This document shows positions 33,501 through 45,431 of a DNA stretch of 64,000 nucleotides, one piece after another (positions within the stretch are counted from its first letter, which is position 1; each line of letters opens with the position of its first letter). Position numbers and translations under genes: made by a program. Origin of the DNA: Cyanophora paradoxa (lineage: Eukaryota; Glaucocystophyceae; Cyanophorales; Cyanophoraceae); contig QPMI01000039.1 of NCBI GenBank assembly GCA_004431415.1, positions 558,001-622,000 of the forward strand, given 5' to 3'. Below the pieces are notes generated by a model. That model saw only the letters and a list, made by a program, of their open reading frames with translations, was not told the DNA's origin and searched no databases.

Positions 33501-34470
33501 GCTCGGAGGGGGGGAGGGGGGGGGGGGTTGAGGGAGAGGGGGTCACCTGCTCCGTCTTGAAGTCGCGGGTTCCGATGTTGGGAGTGCCCTTAAAGGCGAG
33601 GTGCTCCAGGAAGTGCTGCCGGCGAGGTTCGAAGGCAGCGCGGGGCGGGCCGGGGGTACGCGGCGAGCAGGCGCACCGCCATGCCGGTCTTTCCCGCGGG
33701 CTCTGCGGGGGCGGGCGTGGAGGGGTACAGGATCAAAGGAGACGCGGAGGAGGGATATAGCTGCCGGGAGTCTGACCGTTGACGGCGCCGACCTGCGTGC
33801 CGCGGTCAGGGCCGGGGGGAGGGGGCGCAGGGCTGGGTAGAGGGGGCCGGCGGACGTTGGCGTGGATGTGGCAGGAGACGACGGGCGCCGTGTGGCGCTC
33901 GAGGACGATGAACTTCATCCCGTTCTTGAGCTCGAAGCTGCGCGTCTTGTTGACGAGCTCGGAGAACTCCGGCGGCACGTCCGCCGCGAACGTGAACTGC
34001 GCCCGCTGCGCCGCCGCCGCCGGCGCGCTCGGGCCCGGCACCGCAGCGCTCGCGAGCGCCGCGCCGGCCGCCGCCGCGCCGATGAAGACCCGCCGCGGGA
34101 CCGCCAGCGGGGCCTGCCGCAGCGTCCGGTCAGCTATCATTGAGCGGCGCGTGCGTGCCCCGCCCCGCGCGGCGCGATCCGCCAGGCAGCCGAGCCGCTG
34201 TTGCGTGTTTCGAACGGCGCGGGAGACTCTAAAGCAGTGGGCGACGGGGCGCGGTGGGCGACGCGTGAAGCGCGCCGGTGTGGGCAAGGGGGGAGGGGCA
34301 CAGCGCACCGCGTCGGCGTCGGAGGCGTGTGCGGAAACGACGAAGGCGCAGCGGCGCGGCCGGGAGCGGCGGCCGAGCCACGAGGACCGGGAGAGGCGGC
34401 TGCTTATGCGGAGGCCCCGCAGCAGCCCTGTGACCGGCAGGACTGCCGGAGATGCGAAGGCCGCGTGCAT
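30506..34470 (-). CDS. M16 family zinc metallopeptidase, probably plastid/lumen targeted
   Basis: A pitrilysin/processing-peptidase relative. The zinc motif HxxEH is intact (HFLEHLAFKGTPNIGTRDF, minus strand near 33615-33575). Family landmarks follow: FPSNKTELWFLLESERWREP, KEVIKEERRLTVDNSPVG, GTAYGRPVIGFPDDFAAL, FFARHYSADNLTAVIVGDVT and a second M16 half (ILSDGRLSRLYKGLVEERKV, NNFPGERFANLFCLYG). The N terminus has an ATG at 34470 with a basic hydrophobic presequence and, downstream, VPRRVFIGAAAAGAALASAA, a twin-arginine-like segment ending in AAAA; a later ATG at 34140 is an alternative start. It probably degrades or processes peptides in a plastid compartment. It ends DDEEDEA with the stop at 30508-30506. 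The intron just before the zinc motif (33661-33616) is GC-AG. Confidence 0.87.
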
Positions 34471-35094
34471 TCTGCCGGTTCGGGCTGACTGCGGATCGAG
34501 GTCAAGCTCCCGGCCGTGCTCTCGACAGGTGCAGGAGCTGAGATGCGCGCTTGTCGGCACTCTCCGTAGGCGAACCCGGCTGCGAACTTGGCTGCGACTA
34601 CGATGCGCTGTACCCGCGGCAGACGTGGGGGGGGGGCGCGGAGGGGGGAATTGGTGAAGGGGGATCCGGAGAAGTTTTCTTGCTTGCATTGCGGACCATC
34701 GGACTTGACTGAAATTCCCCACTACCCCGGTACAGCCTCCGCGAGGGAGCATACCTCGCAACCCCGGCGCTCTCATCAGCTATAGGTCCAGTTCGGAAGC
34801 TTAGCTAAGGCGGGCGTTAACAGGCGAGAGCAGAGCAGCAAAGGGCCGAGCGCCAGCCCGTATACGCCCCGGCTTCGCAACTTCGCCGGCGTTACCTCGC
34901 AACCTGCGGTGTCCGCCGAGCTCTTTTGGGTCCGCTGCACAGCAAGCAGCCGCCCGCTCTGTGCAACACCCGCCAGCAGGCCGCCAGCTCTTAGAGGCGC
35001 TGCCGCGGCCAGCAGGGCGCGCCCGGCCGCTTGATGGCGCGCTGCGGATGACCTTTGGCAGTGCTCCTCTCGACTCGGCGACCATCGGACACAG
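34471..35094. promoter_or_regulatory. Divergent region, M16 peptidase and histidine kinase
   Basis: 624 bp between the start codons. The minus-strand frame of the M16 gene stays open to about 34776, so part may be N-terminal coding or 5' UTR. The CCACTACCCCGGTACAGCC block near 34720 is unremarkable. No core promoter element is clear. Confidence 0.4.
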
Positions 35095-38000
35095 ATGACT
35101 CCCCGCGAGACGGCCGCGGGTGACGCGCGGCCGAAGGGGAAGGAGGATGCGCCCGCGCCCCGCGCGTCGGCCCCCTTGGTCGTGCCAACCGCGAGGGCGG
35201 TGCAGCACAACGGCTGGCAAGTGCGGCCTGACACGGTGATCCCCGTGGAGAATTTGCAGAGCTCGCACGCGACGCCGGAGACCAGCGGCGCCCCATCAGC
35301 GTCCACCTCGGCGGTGGTCGAGGCCGAGGCGCCTCCCGGGCGCGCCGCCGCCGCCGCCGCGGAGGAGAAGGCCGGCCCGGGGCCCGGCGGCGGCCGCGTG
35401 CGGGCGGGGAGCCTGGGGGGCGTCCCCTACAAAGTCTCCCTCGAGAGCGCCGCCTGGAACCCGAGGCGCGCCGCCCGCCCCCCAGAGAGCCCTCGGGCCC
35501 CCGCTTCGCTGAGCCGCGTTCGCGCGCGCAGGCGGGTGAGCATCCGGTGGCTGGTGATCGGGACGAGCTTCCTCTACATCCTGGGCGCGATGGCCTTCAG
35601 CTGGGCCCTCACCTTCACCCTGGGCATGCGCAAGTGCGCCCCCTAGCTCGGCCGGGATCTCGCCTCGGCTCAGCGGGGGCGTGCGGGGCGCAGCGTGCAG
35701 GCGGTGGGCCACATCCTCACCCACAAGGTGAACGAGGAGGCGGTCTCCCGAGGTGCCGCCCCGCCCCGCCCCGGGCCCCGCCCCGGCCCGGCCCGCCCCG
35801 GCCCCGCCCTTCCGCGCTGACGGGCGCTCCCCTCCTCCTTCCCTTGTTCGTTGCGCAGTGGCGGTGCGTCTGTCCTCCCGCCCCCCGCGGCCCCGCCCCG
35901 CCCCCGCCGGCCCCCGACGCGGCTGCCCCCCGCAGGCCGTCATCGACGCTGCGTACTCCGCCTGCGTCTCCGTCCAGAAGGACTTCGAGGCGGTACCCCC
36001 TCCCCCCGCTCCATCCCCCCTCTCGGGTTCCCGCTCAGCGGCCGGCCGCAGGGCGCCCTGGACGCCGCGCGGTGGCGGCCCCTCCTCGACCTCTTCGTGC
36101 AGGTTCGCCGTACCCGTTATTCTTTCTGCGGGATCCGTACCCCCTCCCAACCCCTCCCCCAGCGCCTGGGGCCGGACTCGGTTGTCCATTCGATGTACGC
36201 GGCCTTCACGGACGGGACCGCCCTCGGCGCCATGGTATCTTGCCGTACCCCCATCCTTGCCCCCCCCCCCCTGCCCACGTTTCGCCGCAGTCGTCGCTGG
36301 GCCACGACTCGTCCCCCCACGTCTTCGCTCACAACGGGACGCACATTTCCACGTACCCCGCCAGCGCCCGGGGCCAGCCCGGCGCCGTCCTGGTGCGTAC
36401 CCCTCTTTCTTTCCCGTACCCGGCCCCGTCGAGTCCCCCTGCAGTCCTCGGTGCCGGAGGGGGGCGCCCTGGCGGCGTGGCGCGCGGCGGCGGTGGCGGC
36501 CGGCGGGGCCGCCGTCCTCCGAACCGTGGACGGCATGCCCGCCCCGCACCCAGGCCACGTGGTGCGCCCCCCACGCCGCTCCCTCCCCCCTCCCCCTCCC
36601 CTCAAACCATACCCCCCAGGACGGGATCCACCTGGAGCTGACGGCGGCCTTCCGGGCGCTCCCGAGCCTGGAGGCGGCGCCGCGGCTCGTGCCCCCCGGG
36701 CTGCCCCGCGCGGCCGCTGCCCCGGGCCCCGACGCCGACCCGGAGGCGTCCTCGGCGCCCTCGGCCTCAGCCTTTGGGGGGTCCGTCTCGGTCTCGCTGC
36801 CGCTCTGGGCCCTGCAGCAGGCCGTGGACGGCGTGTGGACGACGGCCGGCGCCAGGCGCCCCGGGGCGAGCGCCTACTCCGAGGCGGCCGAGGACGTCGG
36901 GGGCGGCGGCGTCGTCCTCCTCACCTCCCCGGACGGTGATCGTCCTTTGCCTTTGCTCCTCCTCCCTTCTACTTCTTCTTAGCCGGGTGCAGGGCGCGTG
37001 CTGGCGAGCAGCGGGTTCGAGGAGGGGGCGGCGCGGCCGCTGCTGGCGGCCGGCGAGAGCCCCGACGAGGCCCTCCGGCAGCTCGCCGCCGGCCCCCCCA
37101 CCCGGAGGTCCGCCCCCTTCTAGATTAGCGCAGCGCCCCAGACTAGACTGGTCCCGCTCAACTTGCCGGGGGCGGGCAGCACGGACGGGACGTGGCAGTT
37201 CAGCGCGCACGGCCGCCGCTACTCCGCCGTCCACGGCCGCTACGAGTGCCCTCCCCCGCGCCCCCCCTTCTCACCACCCCCGCCCCTGCCCACGCGCCTC
37301 CCACGGCAGGGTGGCGGGGGGCCGGGGCCCGGCGCTGGGCGTGTACGTGGCGGTCCCCGAGGAGGCGATGGCCCGCGAGCTCCGTCGCTCCCTCATCCTC
37401 GTCTGCGTCGCCAACTCCATCTGGTGCCCCCCCGCCCCGCCCGCCCGCCCGCCTAGACAGCGGACTAGAGTATGGCGCGCACGCACGCACGCGCCCCACC
37501 CCCGCCCCGGCATGGCCGCCCGGCCGGCTGGGCTAAGAGGACGGACGGATTAGAGATGTGCCGTGAAGAAGGGCCGGGCCCTTTACACCCCGCCCCGCCC
37601 CGCCCCGCGCGGCGCAGGCTGGTGCTGGTGCTGGCGTGCTCGGCGGTCGTGGGTACGGCCATCACGCGGCCCCTCTCCGGCATCTATGACTCCCTGTCCG
37701 ACTTCGTCCAGGTACCCCCCTTCCTTTTCTCTCTCTCTTTTTTTCCTTTACGACGCGCGCGCGCAGGAGCTGCTCTCCCTCACGCACGAGATCTCTGCTC
37801 GGCCGGCCGACGGGAGCGCCGCGGCCGCCGCCGGCGCCGCCCTCCCCGGCGCCCTTCAGGGCACCCCCGCCCAGGTGCGGGGAAGAGCGCTTCGGGCTTT
37901 CCCGCCTCCCAGCTGACTTTGAGCCGCCTTTCTTTCAGGCGGCGCCCGCCACGCGCAAGGCATCGCACGGCCGGCGCCGCTCCAGGCGGGCCCCTACCCC

Positions 38001-41000
38001 CCCCGACTCTCCCCCCCGCCCCTCCGTGACTCCTTTCGCAGCTTCGCGCGGATCATCCACTCGCTGCGGGGGCGCGACAGCCCCGCAGGCCCCGCCGCCG
38101 TGCACCCCGCCCCGGCGCCTCTCACCCGCGCCGCCACCAAGCGCTTCCGCCTGCGGTCCGCTGTACCCCCTCCCCTTTCTTCCCCTCCTAACGCTTTCGG
38201 CGCAGCGAGCTGGCGCCGTTCGGCCCCGTGATCCGGGACGTCCAGACGACCCTCCTCGCCTTCAGCCAGGCACGCGTACCCCCCCTAACCAACCTGACCC
38301 CGCTCCTATCCCGACTGACGTACCCCGGCCCGCAGGTGCTCACGCAGGAGACCCAGACCAAGATCGAGATGCGCGTCCGCGTGCGTACCCCCCACCTCGG
38401 TTTGATCCTCCTCCCACTCCGCCGTCCCCTGAGTACCGACGCGCAGGCCGAGTCTACGAAGAAGTTCCTCGCGGTACCCCTTCCCTTCACTCCGTTTCAC
38501 ATTTTTCCCCTCCCCTTGCCGACCCTCGCCCCCCTCCTCGACGACGTAGACGATGTCCCACGAGATGAGGTACCCCTCCGTCTCTTCCCCCCTCCCCCCC
38601 GACCGCCGCCGAAACCCGCCCCGCAGGACACCGCTCAACGGGATTATGGGCATGCTGGCGCGTGCCGCGTACCCCTCCTCCCGCTCTTCCCCCCTGATGC
38701 GGTACTCCAGGAGCTGGCGTTGGACTGCGAGCTATCCCCCGAGGCGGATGACTTCGTTCGCTCGGCGCTCTCCTCGGCGGACCACCTCCTCTTCCTCATC
38801 AACGTGCGTACCCCCCTCCCGATTCCGGTATCCCTTCCCCCTGCAAGCCGACCCACCCCCTCGCCCGCTCGCAGGACGTACTCGACTACCGTGCACCCCC
38901 TGCTGCCTCCTCCTCCCCTGCCCCTCTCCCTCTCCTTTCTGACCGCCGGCCGCCCCCGCCCCCGGTCCCCTTGCAGAGCGAATCGAGGCCGGGGTACGCT
39001 CCTTTTCCCCATTCCGCCTCCCCCTCCCCCCTCCTCACCCCGGGCCAGATGCTGGAGCTGCAGCGGGTGCCGTTCAGCGTGCGGGAGGCCTTTATGTCGG
39101 CCGCCCGCATGGTCCAGATGAACGCCGCCGCTAAGGCGAGCCCCCGCGAACCAGGAGGCAGGCGGGCGGCCTCCCGGCGTCCTTCTTCCTAAGGCGGGCG
39201 GGCGGGGCCGCGCGCGCGCGCAGGGCCTGGAGATCGAGGTGGAGCTGGACGAGGGGATACCCCCCCTGCTCCTCGGGGACCCGGACCGCCTCCGCCAGTG
39301 CCTCCTCAACCTCCTCTCCAAGTCCATCCCTTTCCTTTCCTTTTCTTCCTTTTGCTTTTCTTCTTCTTCTCCTTTCTTATCGGTTTTCGTCGTGTAGCGC
39401 GGTGAAGTACAGCTGGAAGGGCACCATCCGGGGCGCCGCCCGCGTGCAGGAGCACAGGCCGGCCGCCTCCACCTCCGCCCCGGCCGGCGCCGGCGCCGGC
39501 GCCGGCGCCGGGGAGGGGGAGGGGGGGGACGGGGAGGGGGGCGAGGCCTCCGTCGTCGTCTACTTCGAGGTGCGCCTAAAAATAGAACCGGCGGATCAAA
39601 TTCAATTCCGCTGTTGCCGACGGCGCGGCGCGGCGCAGGTGGTGGACTGCGGGCCGGGGATCGACCCTGAGAGCCAGAAGCAGCTCTTCAGCCGGCGCGT
39701 ACCCCCCTTTCCTCCCCCCCGTGCCCCGCGCCCTCTGAGGCGGCCGCAGGTTCTTCCGGGTGCCGCAGCACCAGCGAAAGGACCAACCGGACCCCGGCGG
39801 CTCTGGCGCGCCCGCCCCGCCCCGCCCTCTTTGATCCCGGGGTGCGCTGACGCCCCACCGCCCCCCGCCCCCCCGCAGGGCTCGGCCTGGCGATCACGAA
39901 GGAGATCGTGGAGCGCTCCAGCGGCGCCATCGGCTGCGCCTCCGAGGCCCGCGAATCCGTACCCCCGCACCCGTCCCCGGGCCGTACAGCTCACCCGGGG
40001 CGCGCAGGTGGGTGTCGGCTCACGCTTCTACTTCCACCTCCCCTTCTGCATCCGTGCGCCCCGCGTACCCCCCACCCCTCCCATCCCCCCCCTCACCTCC
40101 TTTCGGGGCAGCGGATCCGGAGGAGGAGGGGGAGCCGGCGGGGCGGGCGTCGTCGGGGCCGACGTCACCCTCCGCCTCCTTCGCCCGCCCCTCCCGCATC
40201 GCCTCCCACCGCTCCGCACGCAGCGACGCCTCCGGCGCCCCCGGGACCGCCGGCGCCGCTGGGGGCCCGCGGCCCTCGTGGCGCCTGTCAGCGGTGCAGC
40301 GGCCCTCGCTGCGGCTCGCGCCGGCGCCCCGCGCCTCCCTCCGCGCCACCGCCGCCCTGCGGCCTCGGAGGGCCAGACCCCGGCGGCCCCGACGCCCTCG
40401 CCGCGGCGGCGGCGGCGGCCGCCGCCGCCATCGGCCGCGGCAACGCCAGCCCGCCCGCCCGCATCCTCGTCGCTGAAGGTCGGCGTACCCCCCTCTCCCT
40501 TCGCCCCGCTTCGTCTGACTGTACCCCCCAGACGACGCGGTGAACTCGCGCATCCTGTGCACGATCCTCCGCAACGCCGGCCACCGGGTACGCACATGTC
40601 TCTCTCATTCCCCCCTCCGCGCCCGCCTCACATCCCCCCCTCCTCCCAGGTGGAGCTGGCGGTGGACGGCGCCGCGGCCGTCGCCGCCTTCAAAGCAGCG
40701 GCTGCGGCCGCCGCCGCCGCGGCCCCGGCCCCCGCAGGGGCCTCGCCTTTGCCCCCGGCGCCCTGCTTCGACGTCGTCTTCATGGACATCATGATGCCCG
40801 CCATGGACGGTCCGCCCATCCCCTCCCGCCCCCCCTCCCCTCTTTTTGAGGGCTGGGGCCTGACGGTGCGGCAGGGTACGCGGCGACGCGTGCGATCCGC
40901 GGGGAGGAGGCGGCGCGGGGCCTCCCCCGCCACGCCATCGTCGCCCTCGTGCGCCACCCCCGCCCCGCCCCCGAAGCCGGCTCACGGCCTCTCTGACGCA

Positions 41001-41826
41001 CGGGGTCGCAGACGGCGCACGCGGGGGCGGAGGACGAGGCGGCGTGCCTCTCCGCCGGCATGGACTCCGTCCTCACCAAGCCCGTGCGCACGCCCAGCCG
41101 CGAGCCGCCCCCGCCAAACCGACGCCGTCTGGCGCGGCAGGTGCGGAAGCAGGCGCTGCTCGCCAAGGTGGACGAGATCGTCGCCGCCGCCCGCGGCGAG
41201 GGCGGGCCCGGCGGGCCCGGGGGCGGGGTCGGCGCCCTCGCCGGGCGCAGCTTCAAGGCCCGCCGCACCGGCTCCTGGCGCGTCGGCGGCTCCTTCCGCG
41301 TCGGCTCCTTCAAGGGTCCGGTGCTCTCCGAGGGGCCCGCCCCCGCCTCCCCCGCCTCCCCGGCCTCCCTCCCCTCCTTCTCGCCCCGCTCCCGCTCGCC
41401 CCCGCTCGCCGGGCGGCCGGCCCCCGCGCCCCACTCGCACAGCTCCGGCCGCCTCTCGGTCCTCGCCTCCTACAGCGCAGTCGGGGGTGCCACCAGCAGC
41501 CGGACCGCCCCGGCCGCCGCCACCGGGGCCTCCCTCTCCTCCTCGCGCCCCGCCCGCCCCGGCCGCCCCAGATGCCCCGCCCCCGCCCCCGCCCCGGCCC
41601 CGGCCCCGGCACCGGCACCGGCTCCGGCACCGGCGGCGCCGGCGCCGGCGGCCGGGGCGCAGCCCTCGCCGGTGGTACCGGGCCCAGGCCCGGGCTCGCC
41701 GCTGGCCGTGGAGAGGCACTGGCGGCCGCTCGCCGGCGCCGCCTCGCACCCCCTCGGCCGGTTCCGGTGCGGCCCGCCGGCCGTCCCGCAGCCGCGCCCG
41801 ACCCCGGGCCGCGCCCGGGCCCTCTG

Positions 41827-41865
<39 letters not shown>

Positions 41866-43231
41866 AGGCACCTCGAGGGAGAGTCCGCGAGGCCCGGCTC
41901 CCCCGCCGGTACCCCCAAGCGCCGCCTCGTGCGCGCCGCCCCCGGCCCAGCCCTTGGAATCCAGCCGACCCGGTACCCCCCGCAGCGGCGGCTCAGCCTG
42001 GACGAGGGGTCGATGGGGGTACCGTCCCCCGCGGGGCCCGGGGAGGCCCCCTCGGCCTCCTCGACGCCGCGCTCGTCGGCCGGGGGCGGGGCGGCCCACC
42101 CGCGGAGCCACGGCCCCCCGCTCGACATCCTCGTCGTCGACGACGTCGACGTGCGTACCCCCCGGCTTGCTCCTACCCCCCTCCCCGCCCCGCCGACGGG
42201 CTTCGGGCTTCCCGGCAGATGAACCGCCGCGTCCTCACCGCCTTCCTCACCAAGGAGGGCCACCGCGTGCGTACCCCTCCCCGGCTTACCCCCGCCATCC
42301 ACCTTTACCCCCCTCACTCCTCCCCCCCCCAGGTGGAGCTGGCGAAGGACGGGGAGGAGGCGGTGGCGGCGTTCGAGGCCCGCGCCCGCGCCCACGTCGT
42401 GCGCCCCGTACACGTACCCCCCTTCATCTCTCGCCCCCTGACGCCCCCGCCAGGACCCCGAGAAGCCGCCGCTGGATCTAATCTTCATGGACATCGGTCA
42501 GTTGTTTCTCAGTTCATCCCACAGCTTCGGCGAGTAGCTGAGCCCCATTCTTTTTTGTGCGCAGCCATGCCCAAGATGGACGGCAACCAGGCGCGTCCCA
42601 ATCCATACGTTGTAGCTGGAGCCGGCGCGACTCTCCGCTGACGGTGTTCGCGGCAGGCGGCGCGGCGCATCCGGGCGCTGGAGGCGGAGCTCGGCCTGGG
42701 CCTCGCCACCCGCACCCCGATCGTCGGTCCGCCCCCCTCCCGCCCTTTCCCCCGGCCTTGGCTTGGCTGACGAGCCTCACGCCCGCCCCCACCGCCCCTC
42801 GCAGCCTGCACGGCCTTCAACTCGCCGCAGGGCGCGCCCCCGCGCCTCGCCCGGGGCCCGCCGCCCCGCCCCTCGCCTGACACGGCGTACCCCGCAGACC
42901 GCGAGGCCGTCATCGCGTCGGGAATGGACGCACACATCGCCAAGGTGCGAACGAAGCGCCCCCCTCCCCCCCCCAAGAGCGCTTCGTTCGCAGAGCGCTT
43001 CGCTCGCAGCCGGTGACGCGGGCGGTCCTGCTGCCCCTCCTGAAGCGCTTCAGCGGGGGGGCGGCCGCCGCCTCCGCCGCCGCCTCGCCGGCGCTGGCGG
43101 GCGGCGAGGGCTTCGTCTCGCGGGGCCGCCGCTCGCGCTCCGAGTCGGCGCTGGAGGCGGTCACGGGCCCGCTGCCCCGGCCCACGCCGCCGCCCTCCAG
43201 GTCGCCCTCGCCGCCCTCCCCCGCCGCCTGA
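35095..43231 (+). CDS. Transmembrane hybrid histidine kinase with two receiver domains
   Basis: Membrane sensor kinase. TM1 (SIRWLVIGTSFLYILGAMAF, near 35540-35600) and TM2 (VCVANSIW-LVLVLACSAVVG, near 37400-37660) flank a roughly 450-residue extracytoplasmic sensor (YAAFTDGTALGAM; DGTWQFSAHGRRYSAVHGRY; LGVYVAVPEE) typical of Cache/CHASE-type inputs. The HisKA box FLATMSHEMRTPLNGIMGM is split by an intron; the phospho-His codon is at 38559-38561. The ATPase has the N box (CLLNLLS-NAVKYS), G1 (VVDCGPGIDPESQKQLF) and G2 (GGSGLGLAITKEIVE). Receiver 1: ILVAEDDAVN, Asp at 40785-40787 in FMDIMMPAMDG, and SVLTKP. Receiver 2: ILVVDDVDMNRR, Asp at about 42490 in FMDIAMPKMDG, and AHIAKP. Everything needed for phosphorelay is present. 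A Pro/Ser/Ala-rich linker separates the receivers. GC-AG introns: 35466-35531, 39695-39749 and 39806-39878. Confidence 0.92.
41829..41865 (+). repeat. Poly-C tract of 37 residues in an intron
   Basis: An uninterrupted C run directly before AGGCACC, in the linker between the two receiver domains of the histidine kinase. It sits where the polypyrimidine tract of an acceptor would be. Confidence 0.9.
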
Positions 43232-45431
43232 GCGAGACCGGCGAGGAGAGCTTAGGGAGGAGGGGAGGGGGGGAGGAGGCCCCGGGGCCCCGGCGGCGGC
43301 CTCGGCCTCGGCCTCCTCGGCACGGCCACGGCCCACGCGGCCGCCGGCGACCCCGGCGCCGCCGCGGCGCCCCCGCCCCCGGCTGCCCTGGCGCCGGCGC
43401 CCCGGCACCCCGCCTCCTTCGCGGAGAACAGCGCCCAGCTCTAGCCCTCAGGGGCCATCCGCTCACTACATTACATACACTTCGTGTCCACAGTTTATGT
43501 AGCTTCAAGAGGGACATTTCCATATATCACCGTCCGAGTCGTTTTTGAGTGTACATAATTGTCACAGTGACCGCAGTGTCTCTCAGTGTCTGCAGTGCCC
43601 CCCTGGGCCTGCCGCAGTGCGGCTGACACCTATTCTCGGTGCTCTGAGCTTTACACTCAGAACAGATGACGGCAGCTCATCGTGTGTTTGCTCTGATCGC
43701 GAGGGCTGAAAACTTCGCGTGTGTGACTTCATACCGTAGTACTACGATATCGAGATATATAGGATCGGCTCTTCAGCCGCATTAATAATCAGAACATGGA
43801 CAGCTTATTGCGATTGTGTATATTGTCTTAAACATTTTGTGAATTGATTCATGTGCACGTGTGCACCGTGTGCACGTGTGCATGTGCAACTATCTGTGCT
43901 ACGGTGGCACGTGCACGGTGTATAAAGGGCCACTGACTTGCCGCGCGCGTCAGTTGGGTCCGGGGAAGGGCATTTAACCTCGGCGAATCCAAGATCATGC
44001 AGCTCTAGATCCGGAGCGGACCGGAGGCTCGAGGCCCAGGGCGACTCATGCCGAGGAGCTCGAGGGGCCGGGGCCGGAGGGGGCTCGCGAGGATGGGCGT
44101 CGGGGCCGAGGAGCGCCGAGGAGCGCTAAAGCTAACCGTTCGACGCCAGGCCGGGGCCAGGCGAGCTGTTTTCGAGGGGAGTTCTAGAATTCGAAAGAGG
44201 AGGCTAGAAGATCTAGAGGTTGGGCGCGGCCGCGGCGCTCGCAAACCTTAAAGCTTGTACATGTACGTGTGCTCCTGCGCTTGCCAGTACTAGTGCGCGC
44301 GCGCCCCGTCGCGCGCGCGCGCGAGACCTAGGCGGGGCACGCGTACTTAAGGCCTGTTACGTACCAAGGGGCGGTGCGCAGTTACGAGCGCACCGTGCAT
44401 ACAGATATGCATGCATAGCGAATTCGAAGGCCACTGGGCCAGGTACGGTTAGGCGCCTGTCCAGATAGCTATAATAGGCGTCGCAATCGGCGCGGCTAGC
44501 GCTGCATGCGCAGCTATAGCTAGCGCTGGTACGGTGCTGCCGCATGCGCAGTGCGCGCGCGCGGGTGCGCGTGCGTGCACGTAGCGCGGAGGTGCGCTGC
44601 TGGTCTAGGGGCCTCTGGAGCTCCTCCGCGATCTGCAGCTGGCGCGGGCGATTGCAAACCTAGGCCTGCGCGGCCGCGGGCGCGAGCACGGGGGTACTGT
44701 CATGTGCGGCTAGTGGGCGCAAGCTAGTGCGGCTGGGTTGCGTCGAACCGAGCCGAGCTATAGCTAGCTGCACGGCGCTAGCGCTGCGAGCTTGCAGCTA
44801 GCACTGCGCATGCAGGCGTCAAAACCGCGTGGGGGGAGAAAGTGGCCGGGGGAGACCGTAAAAAGACTTTTGCAGGGTAAGTTAACTGACTCTCCAATGT
44901 GATTGGCTAGCGCGCGCGGCGTCCTCCCACGCGACCGCGTTCGCGCCCGGCCTCGCTCTTGCAGTACGGAATGTCGAACATGATGCGCGCAACGACCTCG
45001 AACTGGTCTGGCTCATATATCTGCTCCCTGTGCGTCGCTGGACCCATTTTTGTCCCGGGTGTTGGTGCCTGTTCCTGGATCACCCTTTGGTCGGACGGGA
45101 CCGGGAGACATGGTTTCGGGGTCCCCTGGGAATGCGCTTTCAGGGTGTACCGCGCGGCCCCGGTTTTGCGGAGGTCGGGGAAATGGGATTTGGGGTAGGG
45201 TTGGGCCCAAGGGACAGGGACAGGGGAAGTGTTTTACCCTTCCCCAACAAGCCTTGAAGTTCCGTGGTCTCAGAGCCTCGGAGTTTCCAGCCTCAGGGCC
45301 TGGCAGCTGCAAGGCTCGAGACGTGGATCCGGATCACCGGTACCCCGGCTCGGCATCGGACGCCGGCGTGGTCGCCTGCGCCCGCGGGCTCCTCCCGCCC
45401 CGCACCCCCGCGGGCCGTGCCACGGTGCTAC
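43232..45431. other. Intergenic region of 2.2 kb, convergent neighbours
   Basis: 43232-43440 is 3' flank of the kinase. 43440-43930 is much AT-richer than the rest of the window and holds a CACGTG/TATA cluster (own entry). 44250-44820 is rich in GCATGC, GCTAGC and CTATAGCTAG palindromes. 44940-45330 has intermediate GC with GGGACCGGGA-type blocks. No protein of known family is seen; the frame at 44959-45198 is unsupported. Confidence 0.55.
43850..43930 (+). promoter_or_regulatory. CACGTG cluster followed by a TATA box
   Basis: GTGCACGTGTGCACCGTGTG and its neighbours give three CACGTG cores within about 70 bp, followed at 43921 by TATAAAGGG. The order and spacing look like an upstream element plus core promoter for plus-strand transcription, but no coding sequence follows. 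Confidence 0.5.

Noticed and set aside
35095-43231. Acquired bacterial two-component operon
   Set aside because: The gene is broken by many host-type introns, including GC-AG ones, in every domain, so it is a resident nuclear gene regardless of its deep origin.
44959-45198. 79-codon frame with several Cys and Trp
   Set aside because: No family match, no splice partners that extend it, and it lies in the 3' intergenic region of two convergent genes.
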